Shown: positions 47,525-60,340 of the stretch, one piece after another
Numbering within the stretch: position 1 is the first letter of the stretch
Layout: each line of letters begins with the position of its first letter
Assembly (NCBI RefSeq): GCF_004027225.2
Contig: NC_044282.2
Span: 65,705,225 to 65,769,224, forward strand
Direction of reading: 5' to 3'
Length of the DNA stretch: 64,000 bases
From: Strigops habroptila
Taxonomy: Eukaryota; Chordata; Aves; Psittaciformes; Psittacidae
The notes under the pieces: generated by a model
What the model saw: the letters and a program-made list of their open reading frames with translations, nothing else
What the model was told of the DNA's origin: nothing
The model's database searches: none
Program-made: the position numbers and the translations under genes

Positions 47525-50500
47525 CTATACATATCTTCACCTAATGAATAACCAAGATCCAAATAAACGCCAAACATCCATCACAAGAGTACGATATTGT
47601 AAACCTGCACCCTAGCTCTGTACAAAACCTCTTCAAAGACAGCAACATGAAAGCAGGTTTTAGTTCTGCTTGCATTTACCCCTTCCATGCCCTAATTTGA
47701 GATGATTTTGCCAGTGCTGGAAATCACCACATCTAGAGGAAGTGCCTTCTCCAACTGTTCCAATTTCCTAAGGAAAAAAGGCCTTTGTCATCATATTTTG
47801 TGTATGAGTGCCTAAACTGCTGTCTTCACTTCCTCTTTGAGTAAACTTTGAATCCAGTGTCTGCTTTTCAACTGAATTTGAAAGTGAATCACAGGTTTCA
47901 AACTACAAAGTTTAGTGGAAGTAGGCAGCCAGGTAGGAAGGAGATCCAAATGGTGCCATTGAAAAAGGATGGCCATGGAAAAGGATGTAGCAAAAGCCCC
48001 ATTCTTATCAGACATCAGACAGACACCTAGGACAGACACAAAAAACATCCAGACCAGGGGAAAAACTTGCATGAGACACAAATCCACTGGAAACCAGGCT
48101 TCACTGTTCCATTGCTCATGAACCTGCTTGCTCATTTCTCTTAGATCTTCCTACCACACAGAGAGTTAGTAGGGTTCCCTAAATATCTGTTCATGCCATT
48201 CACAATCCAAGTTACACTTCAACTACATCTTCTTCCTGAAAACTCCAGTGTATCTTTCATGAGGACTTTTTTCCACACTCAGAATAGATCTCCTTTGTGC
48301 CCCAAACCACTAAATAGTTCTTCAAATATTCTGTTTCCACCTATCTACATTTTTTCTCAGTGTAAGAAGCTATTTTCACATGTGGCCTTATTTAAAATAT
48401 GATTCTGCTCACTGGCATGAGTTTGTATATGAGTCAGTTGTTTTCTTTCTGCTTGCTGAGCTTAGATACTCAAGTCCCCAAGTGGTATTCATGTATCTTT
48501 TGTGCAGGCAGAAATCTTGCCCGTGATGCCATATGCTTGTGCATTATCAACAGGGCTTCGGGTTATGTGCAGATGATTTCGTCTACATCTAGTAATGCCA
48601 GTGGATAGGATTAACAACCACAGAAGTCCCTCGCCACTCTTCAGATGTGCTAAGATAAGAGTTTACGGGAGGATTGCTAACTCAGGTGAGGAAAGGCAGC
48701 TGCCATATCTCAGACTGGGATTTTAAACTAACAACCTAATTGTGCTTAATATGAATTAGGAAGAACTCACAAAACCTGCTCTGCGACAGGCCAGGATGAG
48801 CAGCTAGAAGGACCCATGTAGCTGTGGATGGAAAGTTTCTTTCCTCTGCACATCTGGATCTGGAACAAAACATCTATCCATGTTCTAAACCAGGCAAGGC
48901 TGCAGCTACTGTTGTCTTAAGAAAACCAAAAAGCAGAAATAGAGTCTTTAAGACTCCAAAACCACCTATTTAAAAAAAGGAAACTGTATTCCTCCAACAA
49001 CACAGACATTATAAGGCCCAAGTTTATTGCACTTTTTCATAGAGCAAAATACCTTTTGATACATTCTCCAATCCCATAAATATGACTGTGAAAGAGTAAA
49101 AATTAAACTAATACACAGAAAAACTGTTAAGACAGCCTTCAACCCAAGAGTACTGATCATACTGATCAGCTGTATGAAGCAAGTTTTACATTCTTTCACA
49201 GTTTCAGTGCCCTTACTTAAAAAACAAACACACACAGAAAGACAGGTGCTCATCTCGACACTAAATTGCATCATTTTGACATTTGAAATGTCGCAAAATT
49301 AACCAATACCTTGTTCTGTCGCAGACACTCAAAAATTGTGTGTTTCATACCTCTTTAGCATCAAGTACAGTACATTCCACCTTCAGAAGGATACAGAAAT
49401 GTTTAAAGACAGTGGTGTTTACAGAGCACCATGACAACCATACCCAGGTACCCCTTCTACACATAAGAGGCACAGCCTCATATTCGCTATGTGTTCACAC
49501 TGCGCTATCGCCTCACTATAGAACTTCTTTAAACCCAAATTACAAACACTGCCTGTGCCTTGTCTTCACTAGTGTCCACTGAAGTGAGAGCTATCCCCAT
49601 GTGAATAAATTCTCAGCAATGCAACTGGTGAAGACTAGCATCTCAGTCATCTGTGCCTCAAAGGAGAGCTTGAATGAATTTTCAGTTGTCTAATAAGAGT
49701 TCACAGTGCAAGCCTTCCCTTACTAGAAGGTACTAGTTGGATCTCTTTCCTCCTCCCAGCCATCCATTTTCATAAAATTACTAGGAAGCTGGAAGACTGC
49801 AGTCCTCTGTCTCTCTTCCATATGAAGTGAAATGGCCAACGGGGTTCCATGTTCTTAGTGCTGAATGTCGGAATAGACAGGCTGTGATCACATAAGCCTA
49901 ATTTCATTAGGGAATCAGGCTCAAAGAATCATCCTCCACCCCCTTTTTGCACTAAAAAGACAGCTATTAACTCACTGATCTATCATCTCCGACAGACGAA
50001 GGAGGTGAAAAAAACAAAGCAAGTAAGAGATGATGTTAACTGAGGAATAAATTAGGCTTTGGTAGTCAGATGGAAGAAAAGCCTCTGAGGAAATTTAATC
50101 ACCACACCCTGCTAGTTATTAAAGGACTGTGTGGAAGCCACGGCTGGGCGACTGCTTATGCAAACTTAGGGAAATGTTTGCTTAATAAAAAGATTAAACA
50201 GAAGGGTTCACGACAATGTCTGCTGTGCCTAACAGAACCGGACTGTTACAGAAAACCTGATCTTGCATTCAGATCCATCCAGGTAGACTATTGTGTCTGT
50301 GTGGAGCAGACAGATTTGTGCATGCCCAGGCTAACTGAAGGATTCAAGCCACAGGGAAAAAAAAAGACTGTATTTTTTGACTATAGGCTGTGACAAAAAA
50401 CAAGCTTAGAAAATCAGTTCTGTTTTGGATCAAGGCTTACATGCATGTATACTTTCTACGTAAAGCAGAGTTGCAACTTACTCTATTTGAAGAATCAGTT

Positions 50501-53175
50501 GCTTTGCAAACTTTTCAAGGAAGACTTTTCATGTGCATCTGAATGAAAAAAATATGTAAAGTGAGATTTGGTCCAGAATACATATTTTAAAAATGCAGGG
50601 TGTAGGGAAAAACAATCCATAGATATGCAACTTTTTCAATAACATTTACAAGTAAAATTCCTGCTATGAATATCCAACAGAAATAAGCAATGCTGCAGAG
50701 CTCTCTTGGTTACATTTTGATTGTCCCAGTGAATGGCACTGTTCACATTCTTCGGAATGATTAGTGGGATGTCGCATGTAGCTGCTGTGATTCATTTAGT
50801 CTTTTTTTGTCTTTTTCCAGCTAAGCATTTTCACAGGGGAAAAACAATGATGTCATCAAGTTCCCTTCTCTGCTGAGACTGTAACTGCAAGGTTTTGTGC
50901 TGATTTGTTCATTAGAACATTTCCATCTGATGTTATTAATAAAAGTAAGTTCCCTTGCCATTATTTTGTGGTAGTTTGTGAGGGAGATAGAAGTACCTCA
51001 TGATCTGCTTGTAGACCACAGTCAGGGGATGAAGGATCACCCACCTTTCCAGGATACTTAAAAGAGGACCAGAATTAGACACACGTCTTATTTGAATAAA
51101 CCCGTGCAATATTTTATTGAGAGATATTCTTGTTTGCAATATGAAATTCCCAGTTAGAAGAAACAAACCCAGATGAGAATAAGATAGATTAAATTCTCTC
51201 ACTGTACTGCAGTCTTTCCCTCTAGGCCTATTGATTCAAATACTAAATAACCTAGGAAAACTCATAAACCCTGCATTAAAATTATCAAATAACTAAGCTA
51301 TGTTTTTAATTATCTGGCACAAAGGACAAAGTTAGTTGTTGCCATCTTCAATATCTCAGCTGCTTGTCTCCCGTTCGGATCTGACCTTAACTGAACAGAC
51401 ATAGCAGTGAGTTGCTACTCAAGACTGCCACCTCCTGTCTTAAATCCCTAGTCACTCAGTGGCTGATTACCAGCATGCAGCGTGCTTCTAATACTCCCTT
51501 TGCTTGTAAAGCTAATTCCATGTAGGAAGGATGTTTCTTCAAAAATAATCAGACACAAATATTAACCTAAGTTACAGGGAGTAGAGAAGCTGTGTGCTAT
51601 GTTGTATCTATCTTACCAACAGTTATATATCCATGGATATCCAAAGCTATTAGACCTAACGAAAATCCAAAAAATAGATCATTTCCTTCTCAAGTAGCAC
51701 TGTGCTGTGTCTCACTGTTCCGTGTTTCAACAGACAGGCCTATCCATTTTATTATGCACATTAATCAACTGCCAGATAAAAATACATTACTGACATCTGA
51801 AATGTGCTACTGCATTTGTAAACTGTTGCTTAAAGGGAAAAAGATTAAAGGGAGAAAGGTTGCATGTTTTTCCACAAAGATTAATACTAACTTTAAGTAC
51901 AAGTGGCACCAAAAAGTGCCAAAAATTGAGAAATTAGAGGACAGTCTTACGCTGTGCACACTTCTGATGCCTGACAGTTCTTTGCTTCTAATCAATTAGG
52001 CTACAACGTTGCAGTCTTTTATTCACATCTGAGACTTTCTCTTCTTAAGTCTGGCTACTGGAATCCAAGTAAATGCTTTTTCCTTTGTTATGATCTAGTT
52101 TGAGACCTCAATATCCTCCTTGTAAGGAAACATAAAAATTCTCATAGAAAACTTTGACTACACCCAATCTTCACCTGCAATTAAAAAAAACCAACCCCCA
52201 AAACTTTATTTCCTTTCCTTTTCCTTTTGTTTTGCCTTATTTAATTTGGGCAAATAATCATCTCTGCAAAACTGCTAACTGAAAGTTTCAGCTATTTTTC
52301 AGCATAACAAAAGAAGAGAGGTTTTGCTTATATGAAGCTAGTGGTGCACCACTTATTTGAGCTATTTCCCCATTTTCATTCTCAATCTTAGTAAGTTCTC
52401 AGCCTTCATTTAACCAGGGTAGCTTCCAGAAGCCTGCACTTGGTAATTTCAAGGGCAGTACTCGCTACTTCTCAATTCAACACAGAACATACTACTTCTC
52501 TTGTGCCATGGTAGTAGGAAGAAAAAAAAAGAGAAAGAAAGCACATTATTTTTGATGATGTCAAGCAGGTCTTGGGTTGCTTTCATATAATTGTTACCAC
52601 TAAATGGAGCATGGTAAAAAAGTAATTGTGCTGAGCATCTGCTCTGCACATAAATCAGTTGATATTGCAAATGTCCAGCATTTCTGAGAGATCCATTTGG
52701 TCTGTGTTAAAAAAAGAAAACTTTTTGAAAGAAAAGTGAGAGGCGCATTCAAACCATACAGAAATATATATTGACAATTCTTATGCCTTCTGGAAAAACT
52801 CCTTAATGGAACACATTGCACTTCATTCTGAAATGTCTTCTCATTTAGTCAAACCTTCCTGGTCTTCAAAGCGTTATACAGAGCAAACTGAGCGTTGCAG
52901 GACCAGTGTTGTCGGACAGGAGAGCTTGGAAAACCCTGCAGCACAGCAGCAGAGTAGGTTTCCTGCATCCCATAGAGCAGGAAGGCAAGGTACAGATGTT
53001 TTCATCTCCTCACCTCTTGCATGTTGCATGCTTGCAGGATTGAATCAATGGAGACTGAATCTCTCCAATATCCTTACACATGGCCTATTTACTAAGCCCA
53101 CATGTCCTTCTTCTATGGCCTGTACTGCTCTGAAATTTCTGGTCGCACCTCATCTTGCTTCAGTCACCGCAACAC
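47525..53175. other. Intergenic, between two CR1 copies
   Basis: No gene recognised. Open frames up to 135 codons (51592-51999) have no recognisable features. The stretch at about 50710-50945 has ordered, non-repetitive sequence including ATGATGTCATCA-type motifs and could be a conserved element, but this cannot be judged from one genome. Confidence 0.5.
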
Positions 53176-53612
53176 GTAAAATCATAGAACCACAGAATGG
53201 TTTGGGTTGGAAAGGACCTTAAAGATGATCCAGTTCCAACCCCCTGCCATGGGCAGGGACACCTTCCACTAGAGCAGGTTGCTCCAAGCCCCTGTGTCCA
53301 ACCTGGCCTTGAACACTGCCAGGGATGGGGCAGCCACAGCTGCTCTGGGCAACCTGTGCCAGTGTCTCACCACCAGTAGTAGTAGTATCTTTCTTATGTC
53401 CAATCTAAACCTACCCTTTTCCAGTTTAAAACCATTGCCCTTTGTCCGTCACCACAGGCCTCAGTAAAAAGTCCCTCAGTAAAAAGTAAAAAGCTTTCTT
53501 GACAGCCCCTTTAGGAACTGGAAGGCTGCTTTAAGGTCTCCCTGAAGCCTCCTCTTCTCCAGGCTGAAGAACTCCAGATGTCTCAGCCTGTCTTCATAGA
53601 AGAAATGGGATA
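53176..53612 (-). repeat. CR1 LINE 3' fragment (the clear minus-strand copy)
   Basis: Begins with the antisense tail AATCATAGAACCACAGAATGG, then TTTGGGTTGGAAAGGACCTT and TCCAACCCCCTGCCATGGGC. It runs through CACAGCTGCTCTGGGCAACC to the AGGCTGAAGAACTCC and CTGTCTTCATAGAAGAA blocks. It has small internal changes (a GTAGTAGTAGTA expansion at about 53375 and a repeated CAGTAAAAAGT). Confidence 0.95.
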
Positions 53613-56600
53613 AATCACTGCTTACTAGTTTCTAGTATGTACGGAACATATTTTTTCCCCTCAAATGAATTAAAACAACACACTTCACTGCTACCTTTCA
53701 TTTGCTCTCCTCATAACTCATCCTCGTGTGGAATTAGACTCCATATAGTCCTGCATACGTCCTAAAATGTACTCTGGGTCTTGAATCACTTACACCTGTG
53801 AAACATTGCAGGATGTCATCTCCATGAAAGGTAGACATGAGCTGCTAAGTACCTAATAACTGTTACAGATCAATCTATCACAGTGGGGTGCTGATAATAA
53901 CATTTGATCATAAATTCACTGTCCTTACTGTCACATATACATGTAGACAAATGCAAGCCAGCTCGATTACCAGTGACTTCATTTTGTTCAGATCACACTT
54001 TATCACAAAGTCATCGCTGCAAGTAAATACAGACTAGTTAAAGAATACACATAAATTACTGTTAACTCACGAGTCATGTTCTCTGGAACTTTTTCTTTTC
54101 CAGGTATTAGGAATAAATCCGTTAAAAGCGAAGGGGCTTGACCTCACAGCAACAAAGAATGAACTGATTTGAAGCCACATTCTTTGATAATTTGAGGTGC
54201 ATATAGACTTCAACTCTCAGAATTCTACCATCAGCGAGTGAAATCAAAACACTATTTGGCATATGCTGTGGATGGGTTTTGAAAACTGCATTTATTTTTT
54301 AACAAGTCAGTATTCAAGCTCACAGCATTAAAGAATCAGTGTTGTGGTTAATGCACAAGGCTGGGTATCAGCTGACTTAGATTCTAGTCTGGGCTCTGTC
54401 TCAGAGTTCCCCTATGAGGTAATCACAATTGTCTTTTCAGAGGTGGTATCTAATTTTGGATAACCCAGCTTTGCCTGCCAGGCTTTAATATCTGGAACCC
54501 AGTTTTCAGAAACTGGTTTCATTGACTTCAGCTGGTATAAAAAGAACTCCAAATCTCTGGAAATCAGATTCCTAAAACTGAATTTCCATTGGTTGCCATT
54601 TATATCTCTGCAAAGCGTCCACAAAATGTTGCCAGTGATGTAACTGGAGAATTCAGATTTACTAATACTTCGCATCCACTGCACTTGCCTAAACAATGAC
54701 AAAACATTTAGGGGGATGGAGAGCAGGGTCCAATGCATCCAGAGGTTGCCATGAGTGAGGTGCCCAATGTCCAACACACCTCATCTGTACAATTTAATGC
54801 TTCAGCTTGGGTCATTGGAAAATAAAGTGTTTCAAATAAGAAGCCATAGCTGAAAAGGCAGATTTTCTTTGCCATAAAACTATTTATAGCCAACATAAAT
54901 AGATGATGCTACAGGGAACCGAATTTGAGTTGAATTTAGAAAACCAAAGTGACCTTTACAATGTGTTCTTATGTTTACCTGGAAATGAGTCAACAAAAAC
55001 AAGTTCATACTCTGTAACCCTGTGACACTAAAGAGGGTAAACATTTTCTCCAACTCGTGAAGACATGATGGTGAAAAATCCCCAACAGTAAAAACCTGTC
55101 CTCATCATATTTTAATTAAACAGCCAAATAGCTCACTCAAGAATCCTGGTGTAACCTACACTGGATCATTCCATCTGTGTGAAGATGTTTTGCAATGATG
55201 CCAGTACTTCCAGCTCGGATGACTCAGAATGGGTGGTGCTTATAGGGAGGAGATCCAGACCCTTTTGTCCTTCACAGGAATCCAGGCCTGCTGAGCACCC
55301 TCATCTGATAGTTTGACACCAGATTTGCCTTTTCTTAGCAGGAAAACTACCCTGCATAGACTACCATGTCCACACTGCTCCTGGCACCTGAGCGAGGTTG
55401 ATTTTGATAACCAGGAAAATTAGATATTCAAGATTCAGTGAAGGTCAGAGTCCCTTAATGCTAATGAAGTAGTCATACAATGTTGGAGGTGTGTCTGATG
55501 AGGGCTTATCTGTCCTTTAAACCGTGATCTGTTTATAAGAATTAGGACTTCCTGAAGGACTACCTTATTGTATCCACTGTTTCATAAACCCAGCAAATGA
55601 TACCCAGTGTTTAGGCAATTCTAAGGGGTGCTTTCTGTGAATATTTCTAATCTTCTATTTTTCGCAAAATAATGAAAGAATCCTGAGACAAAGGTAAAAT
55701 GCCTCAATAAGAAACAAAACAGATTAATGAAGAGAGTAATACTAACACTTAGGTAGAATGTCTTTCCCCTGCTCTGCCAAAACAACCAGCCTCATCAACA
55801 CAGGAACTAAAGTTTCCCCAGCCAGCACTGGGCTGCCATGTGCAAAGCTTATATACCTGTAGGAAGTGAAAGCAGGACAAAGAAACACACTGTTTGCTGC
55901 GCTGTGTGTCTGCTCCTCCTGGACCTTCCTTTCTCTGCTGTAGTGAGCAGAGCTGTGGTACACCTGCCCCAATAACTCATTTTCCCTTTTTGTTCTTGAG
56001 TATTTCCTGCCCCTGCTCGTGCGGTTTCTCTGTGCCTGCACATTACAATAAGCACGGAGCACTCAACTGGCAAGTGCATAAAAATCTATTCAACTCAGTA
56101 GAAGACAGTTGTAGTACTTTATCTGATAAGCTGCAGCACTCTGCTCAGTCATAATACTTTTATTATCTTCTACCACAAAGACTTGCTTTCTTGCAAAAGT
56201 CACAGCAAGTCACCACACCTTCTCCTACTCGGAAACTGTGGGGAGTTCCCTCCATGGCTTTACAAGCAGCAGTGAGTGGACACTACAGAAATCTTCTATT
56301 TACACAATATTATGCAAAGGTTACTTTTCAACTGACTGTAGAAAAACTAAGTTTTGAAGTATATATACAAAATAACTCTGAAAATAGAAAAAAAAAAAAA
56401 TTTCCTCTATTTGCTTATTTCTTTACAACCTTCTAAGCAAGTTGCACTAACTAGAATATACAGAGGATGGAATATGTGCAATAGATACACAAAGAAGATA
56501 ATTCAAATGCATATGGTACCCTATGTTATCACCCACCAATTCACTGATTTTTAAGCTTTTCCACTTCAAGATATCTTTGCATCATATCACTGATGTACAA

Positions 56601-57683
56601 AAGAAATACCAATTCCTCTGTACTTTGGGTGTAGTTAAACTAAATCTGCAGCTATGGTTTATTTATAAGTACACTGTACTATTAGCACAGTTCAGGTACT
56701 TCATAAACACCGACACTCAACAGGATCTCGGGGGTGTTAACGCTGTTCCTCAACACCACTCATTCAGACAAGAGTCTGCTTCTCCACCGACACACCAGTG
56801 GATACACTGGCATGGAGAAGACATTCCCTGTTATCCTGCTCACAGCAAATGACACTGACATGTACAGACCATGTCAAAACTTCTCTCCCTGTTACTAACA
56901 ATGCTGCTACCATGCTCTGCAACCTTCTTCCTACAGACACTGCTCTTTCCTTCAGAACAAGAAAAAAGATCTCAGTTCAACTAAACTAGTAAAAAAAGTC
57001 TTAAAATAGACTTCCATCTAAACCTCAATGTATTTCCTCTCTCACATTGTACATGACCTTTGATAAAACACCAAAATCTTTTAAGGGTATCCAACAACTG
57101 GCAACAATAGCTGCTAGCAAGGACAGCGATGGATTTACTGACTATACTATGCAGTATGTAAGTTCCTCCTTAAAAGGCCTCCTTCCGATACAGAACTTGC
57201 ATCCCTTTCATATGTAATCTCATATGCTGTGCTAGAAGCAGCAAGTTAACCATTTATTTCGCAGACCTCAGTCTCCCTATGTCCTGAGTGACTTTAATTA
57301 CACTGTAATTTCTGCCTGCAGTTCTCAACTAACCCTTAGTCATACAGCGTTTTCTTTAATAGTCAAAATCTCTGGTAGGAAAAGGCCTATGTGATAAAAG
57401 CTACAGGAGATGTAGATGAATGTAGTAAAATTAAAATCATAAACATATCTAAGGATCTAGCGAATATCTAATCCTAGAAAAGCTAGTGAAGGCAGTTTGC
57501 TCTTTAGATTGCTTTTTTTTTCTTCAGGTCTGCCAAATTAAAACCTAGTTTGCTCAGAGCAGATTAAATTTTGCCATCACTGTACATGAGGAGGCATAGC
57601 TGAAGCATTCTGGCTGACAAATCAAGAGATGATTTGAACCAAAAATGAAACTTTTCTCATTCAGAGATTACAGATGCTTTATT
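53613..57683. other. Intergenic, 53.6-57.7 kb
   Basis: No gene recognised apart from a SINE fragment at 54335-54420. Open frames on the - strand at 54412-54777 (121 codons) and 55742-56062 (106 codons) have no recognisable domain. Low-complexity A run at about 56388-56400. Confidence 0.5.
54335..54420 (+). repeat. tRNA-derived SINE fragment (MIR-like)
   Basis: TGTGGTTAATGCACAAGGCT, GGGTATCAGCTGACTTAGAT and TCTAGTCTGGGCTCTGTCTC follow the order of the head of MIR-type SINEs (GTGGTTAAG...CAGGA.CTGG...TCAGG...GGTTCTAGTCC.GGCTCTGCC). The A- and B-box regions are still visible although decayed. Confidence 0.6.
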
Positions 57684-58322
57684 CATGAGCATTAATATGG
57701 CCCAGAAAGCCAACCGTATCCTGGGCTGCATCAAAAGAAGCGTGACCAGCAGGTCAAACGAGGTGATCCTGCCCCTCTACTCTGCTCTTGTGAGACCTCA
57801 CTTGGAGTACTGCGTACAGTTCTGGTGTCCTCAACATAAAAAGGACATGGAGCTGTTGGAGCGAGTCCAAAGAAGGGCCACAAGGATGATAAGAGGGCTG
57901 GAGCACCTCCATTATGAAGACAAGCTGAGAAAAATGGGGCTGTTCAGCCTGCAGAAGAGAAAGCCGCGTGGAGACCTCATAGCAGCCTTCCAGTATCTGA
58001 AGCGGGTCTATAAGGATGCTGGGGAGGGGCTCTTCATTAGGAACTGTAGCAATAGGAAAAGGGGTAATGGGTTCAAACTTAAACAGGGGAAGTTTAGGTT
58101 AGATATAAGGAACAAGTTCTTTACAGTGAGGGTGGTGAGGCACTGGAATGGGTTGCCCAAGGAAGTGGTAAATGCTCCATCGCTGGCTGTGTTCAAGGCC
58201 AGGTTGGACAGAGTCTTGGGCGACATGGTTTAGTGCGAGGTGTCCTTGCCCATGGCAGGGGGTTGGAACTAGATGATCTTAAGGTCCTTTCCAACCCTAA
58301 CTATTCTATGATTCTCTGATAC
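57684..58322 (+). mobile_element. CR1 LINE, 5'-truncated, with open ORF2 C terminus
   Basis: A 182-codon open frame (57685-58233) reads [50 protein letters not shown]-type basic blocks, and [14 protein letters not shown] to a stop. This is the C-terminal part of the CR1 ORF2 protein, downstream of the reverse transcriptase. The 3' UTR ends in ATTCTATG ATTCTCTG, the CR1 8-bp tail. With no frame break over 549 nt it is the youngest-looking copy in the window. It lacks RT, endonuclease and ORF1, so it cannot move by itself. Confidence 0.95.
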
Positions 58323-58344
58323 GGCATGGTACCATACCCAGCTT

Positions 58345-58460
58345 ATTGAAGCTAAGACACAGGCAGGTTAAGTGATGTATCAGAATTGCCCAGCAAGACT
58401 AACAGCAGAGCAGTAAAGAGGGTGTATTTCCCCTGTCTGAGCCCTGTGCCCTGGGTTCAA
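58345..58460 (-). repeat. MIR-like SINE fragment
   Basis: On + the order GACACAGGCAGGTTAAGTGA, ATTGCCCAGCAAGACTAACA, GCAGAGCAGTAAAGAGGGTG and CTGTCTGAGCCCTGTGCCC follows the antisense of MIR (GGCACAGAGAGGTTAAGTGACTTGCCCAAGG...GGCAGAGC...). Diverged but collinear. It lies directly after the CR1 tail. Confidence 0.55.
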
Positions 58461-59330
58461 CAAGCTGAGTGATTCAGATAGACAGATTAATTATTTCTTT
58501 TCTGGACAAAGAGTAGGCTTTTAAGGCTTTATGCATCTGGCTTCAACCAACAATGTAAACCCTTTACTTGTATAAACATCAAAATATCATGTCCTGAAAA
58601 ACAGATTAAAATATGAATGTTAAAGATATCTGCATTAAAAAGCAATTCATACCTAGGTAAAGCTGCTACTGCTCCAGAGTGACCAGGATGTCCTTCCATT
58701 ACAGCTGTGTGGCACTGAATTAGTGCATGTTTGCATAGTTTCTTCATCTTTCTAGGTAATGCCCCGTCTTCTCCTCATTCTCAAGATCTGGATGTGATTA
58801 AAGTTTAAAAAAAAAGAGGTCAAATATAATGGCCTATTCTGTTATTTTTAAAATTTCTGATTGTTCTCGCAGTCTGTAAAATTCAAGGCAGAACAAAACA
58901 TTACAACCATAACTAGATACATATATACACATGTAACTCATATAACTGTACAAAACTCTTACGCTGCTGTCACTCCTGCTATTCCTAGTTGTGGCAGGCC
59001 ATTGTTCACACTGGACTGATGTAGTTCATGGCACAGAAGTAAAAATGGGGGTTTGCTCTCGAATCTTGTGGAAGTCAGTGGAATTTGGGCAAGGCAAGCA
59101 ACAAACCCCATACAGGGCTGTCAAAGACAAGCCAGGAGATGATGCTTATTCTTTATTTGGCACCCACCAAACAAATGCAAACTGTTTGCCAAGCAGACCT
59201 GGGGAAAAACCTCTTGGGGCGAGTAAAAGCTCTTCTGGGATGTTGAGCGATGAAGTAACACAATATTCATGATAAATAGTTCTTTAACAGCTGCCTGATT
59301 TCCCTCCGTGCAAGGGGAGCTGGTAGAAAA
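58461..59330. other. Intergenic DNA before the ACTR2 island
   Basis: Nothing recognised. AT-rich with small open frames only. Confidence 0.5.
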
Positions 59331-59334
59331 GCCC

Positions 59335-60340
59335 ACTGGGGCGCAGGCTGCTGGGGAGGGGAAGGTGTGAGAGACGCGGGTGGGCAGCTCCCCACCGCGG
59401 GGGCAGGCGGGCAGACACTGCCCTTGCCCGGCTCCCGGCCACGGCTGCCCCGGACACCTGGTGCAAGCGCTCCCGCGGCGGCAGAGGAAGCGTCGCGCTG
59501 TCCGTCAGCCTGTCACAAGCAGCCGAGCGGAGCTGGGTGACCCCCTCTCCCGCGCCGAGGCACCGCCCCGGTGCCGGTGGAAAGCGGCAAGCTAACCCCG
59601 GTCATTCCGCTGCACCTCCGGCCCGGGAACGCCGCGGCCTGCGCGGCCGGGGACAGGCCGCGGGGCCGCCGCTGCCGCCATGGCAAGGGCGGGCGGGGCG
59701 GGAAGAGGCGGGCGGCGGCGGCGGCGCGGGGTGGGGATGTCTCGGCGGTGATTGGGCGGCGGCGGGCGCTGACGGCTTCCGGCGGGTGCGCGGGCTGGGG
59801 GGGGGCCCGGCGGTTGTGGAGGCGGCGGCGGCAGCGGCCGGGTGTGCGTGTGTCGGTGTCGGTGCGGGGCGGCGGCGCGCAGGGATGGACACGCTGGGCA
59901 GGAAGGTGGTGGTGTGCGACAACGGCACCGGGGTGAGTCGCTCCGGACCCGGGACCCGCCCTGCCGCCGCGGCGGGGGGGTGGTGGTGGTGGCGGCGGGG
60001 GAAAGGGGAAGCAGGGCGACTCCCCCCCGGCCCGGCCCGGCTTCCTGCCGGCACGCCCGCGGGCCGCGCCCGGCCTTGCTGCCGCTACCGGGCCCGCCCG
60101 GCTTCTCCCCGCACCACGCCGTGCCAAGGCGCTGCCCGGGGCCGGCGAGGGCCGCGCCCGCCGCTCTCCGCCAGCCCCGGCCCGGGAGGTCGGCGCGGGC
60201 CCGGGGAATGAATGGGCGTGGGGAGCTTGGCGCGGAAGAAGGGCGGTGTGCCGGTCGGTTATAAACCGGCTGAGCGGAACCCGCCCGCGGGGGGCTTCGG
60301 TGCCGTGCCCGGTGCGCGGATGTTGCGCTGTGCCGCCCCC
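59335..60340 (+). promoter_or_regulatory. ACTR2: ACTR2 CpG-island promoter and 5' UTR
   Basis: About 1 kb of dense CpG around the first coding exon. It contains an inverted CCAAT box (ATTGG, 59751-59755) and an ETS-type CTTCCGG at 59776-59782. Both lie within about 135 nt of the start codon, so the transcription start is probably between about 59780 and 59860. There is no TATA box. G-rich runs at 59800-59812 and 59972-60001 could form G-quadruplexes. Open frames up to 289 codons here on the - strand are composition effects. Confidence 0.85.
59885..59932 (+). CDS. ACTR2: ACTR2 (Arp2) exon 1, first 16 codons; gene continues beyond the window
   Basis: MDTLGRKVVVCDNGTG followed by the donor GGG|GTGAGT at 59933. 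VVVCDNGTG is the start of the actin-fold nucleotide-binding loop of Arp2. Arp2 pairs with Arp3 in the Arp2/3 complex to form the base of a new branch on an existing actin filament, giving lamellipodia and driving endocytosis. The ATG follows a GC-rich leader (GCAGGGATGG; purine at -3, G at +4). The exon ends in phase 0; the next exon should begin with a Phe codon and was not found by 64000. Residues 3-4 are Thr-Leu, where I recall Ser-Gln in mammals. Identification rests on these 16 residues plus conserved synteny with RAB1A. Confidence 0.93.

Noticed and set aside
54412-54777. 121-codon minus-strand frame beside a SINE fragment
   Set aside because: No recognisable domain, no splice context and partial overlap with repeat-derived DNA.
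58008-58226. 72-codon minus-strand frame
   Set aside because: Antisense of the CR1 at 57684-58322.
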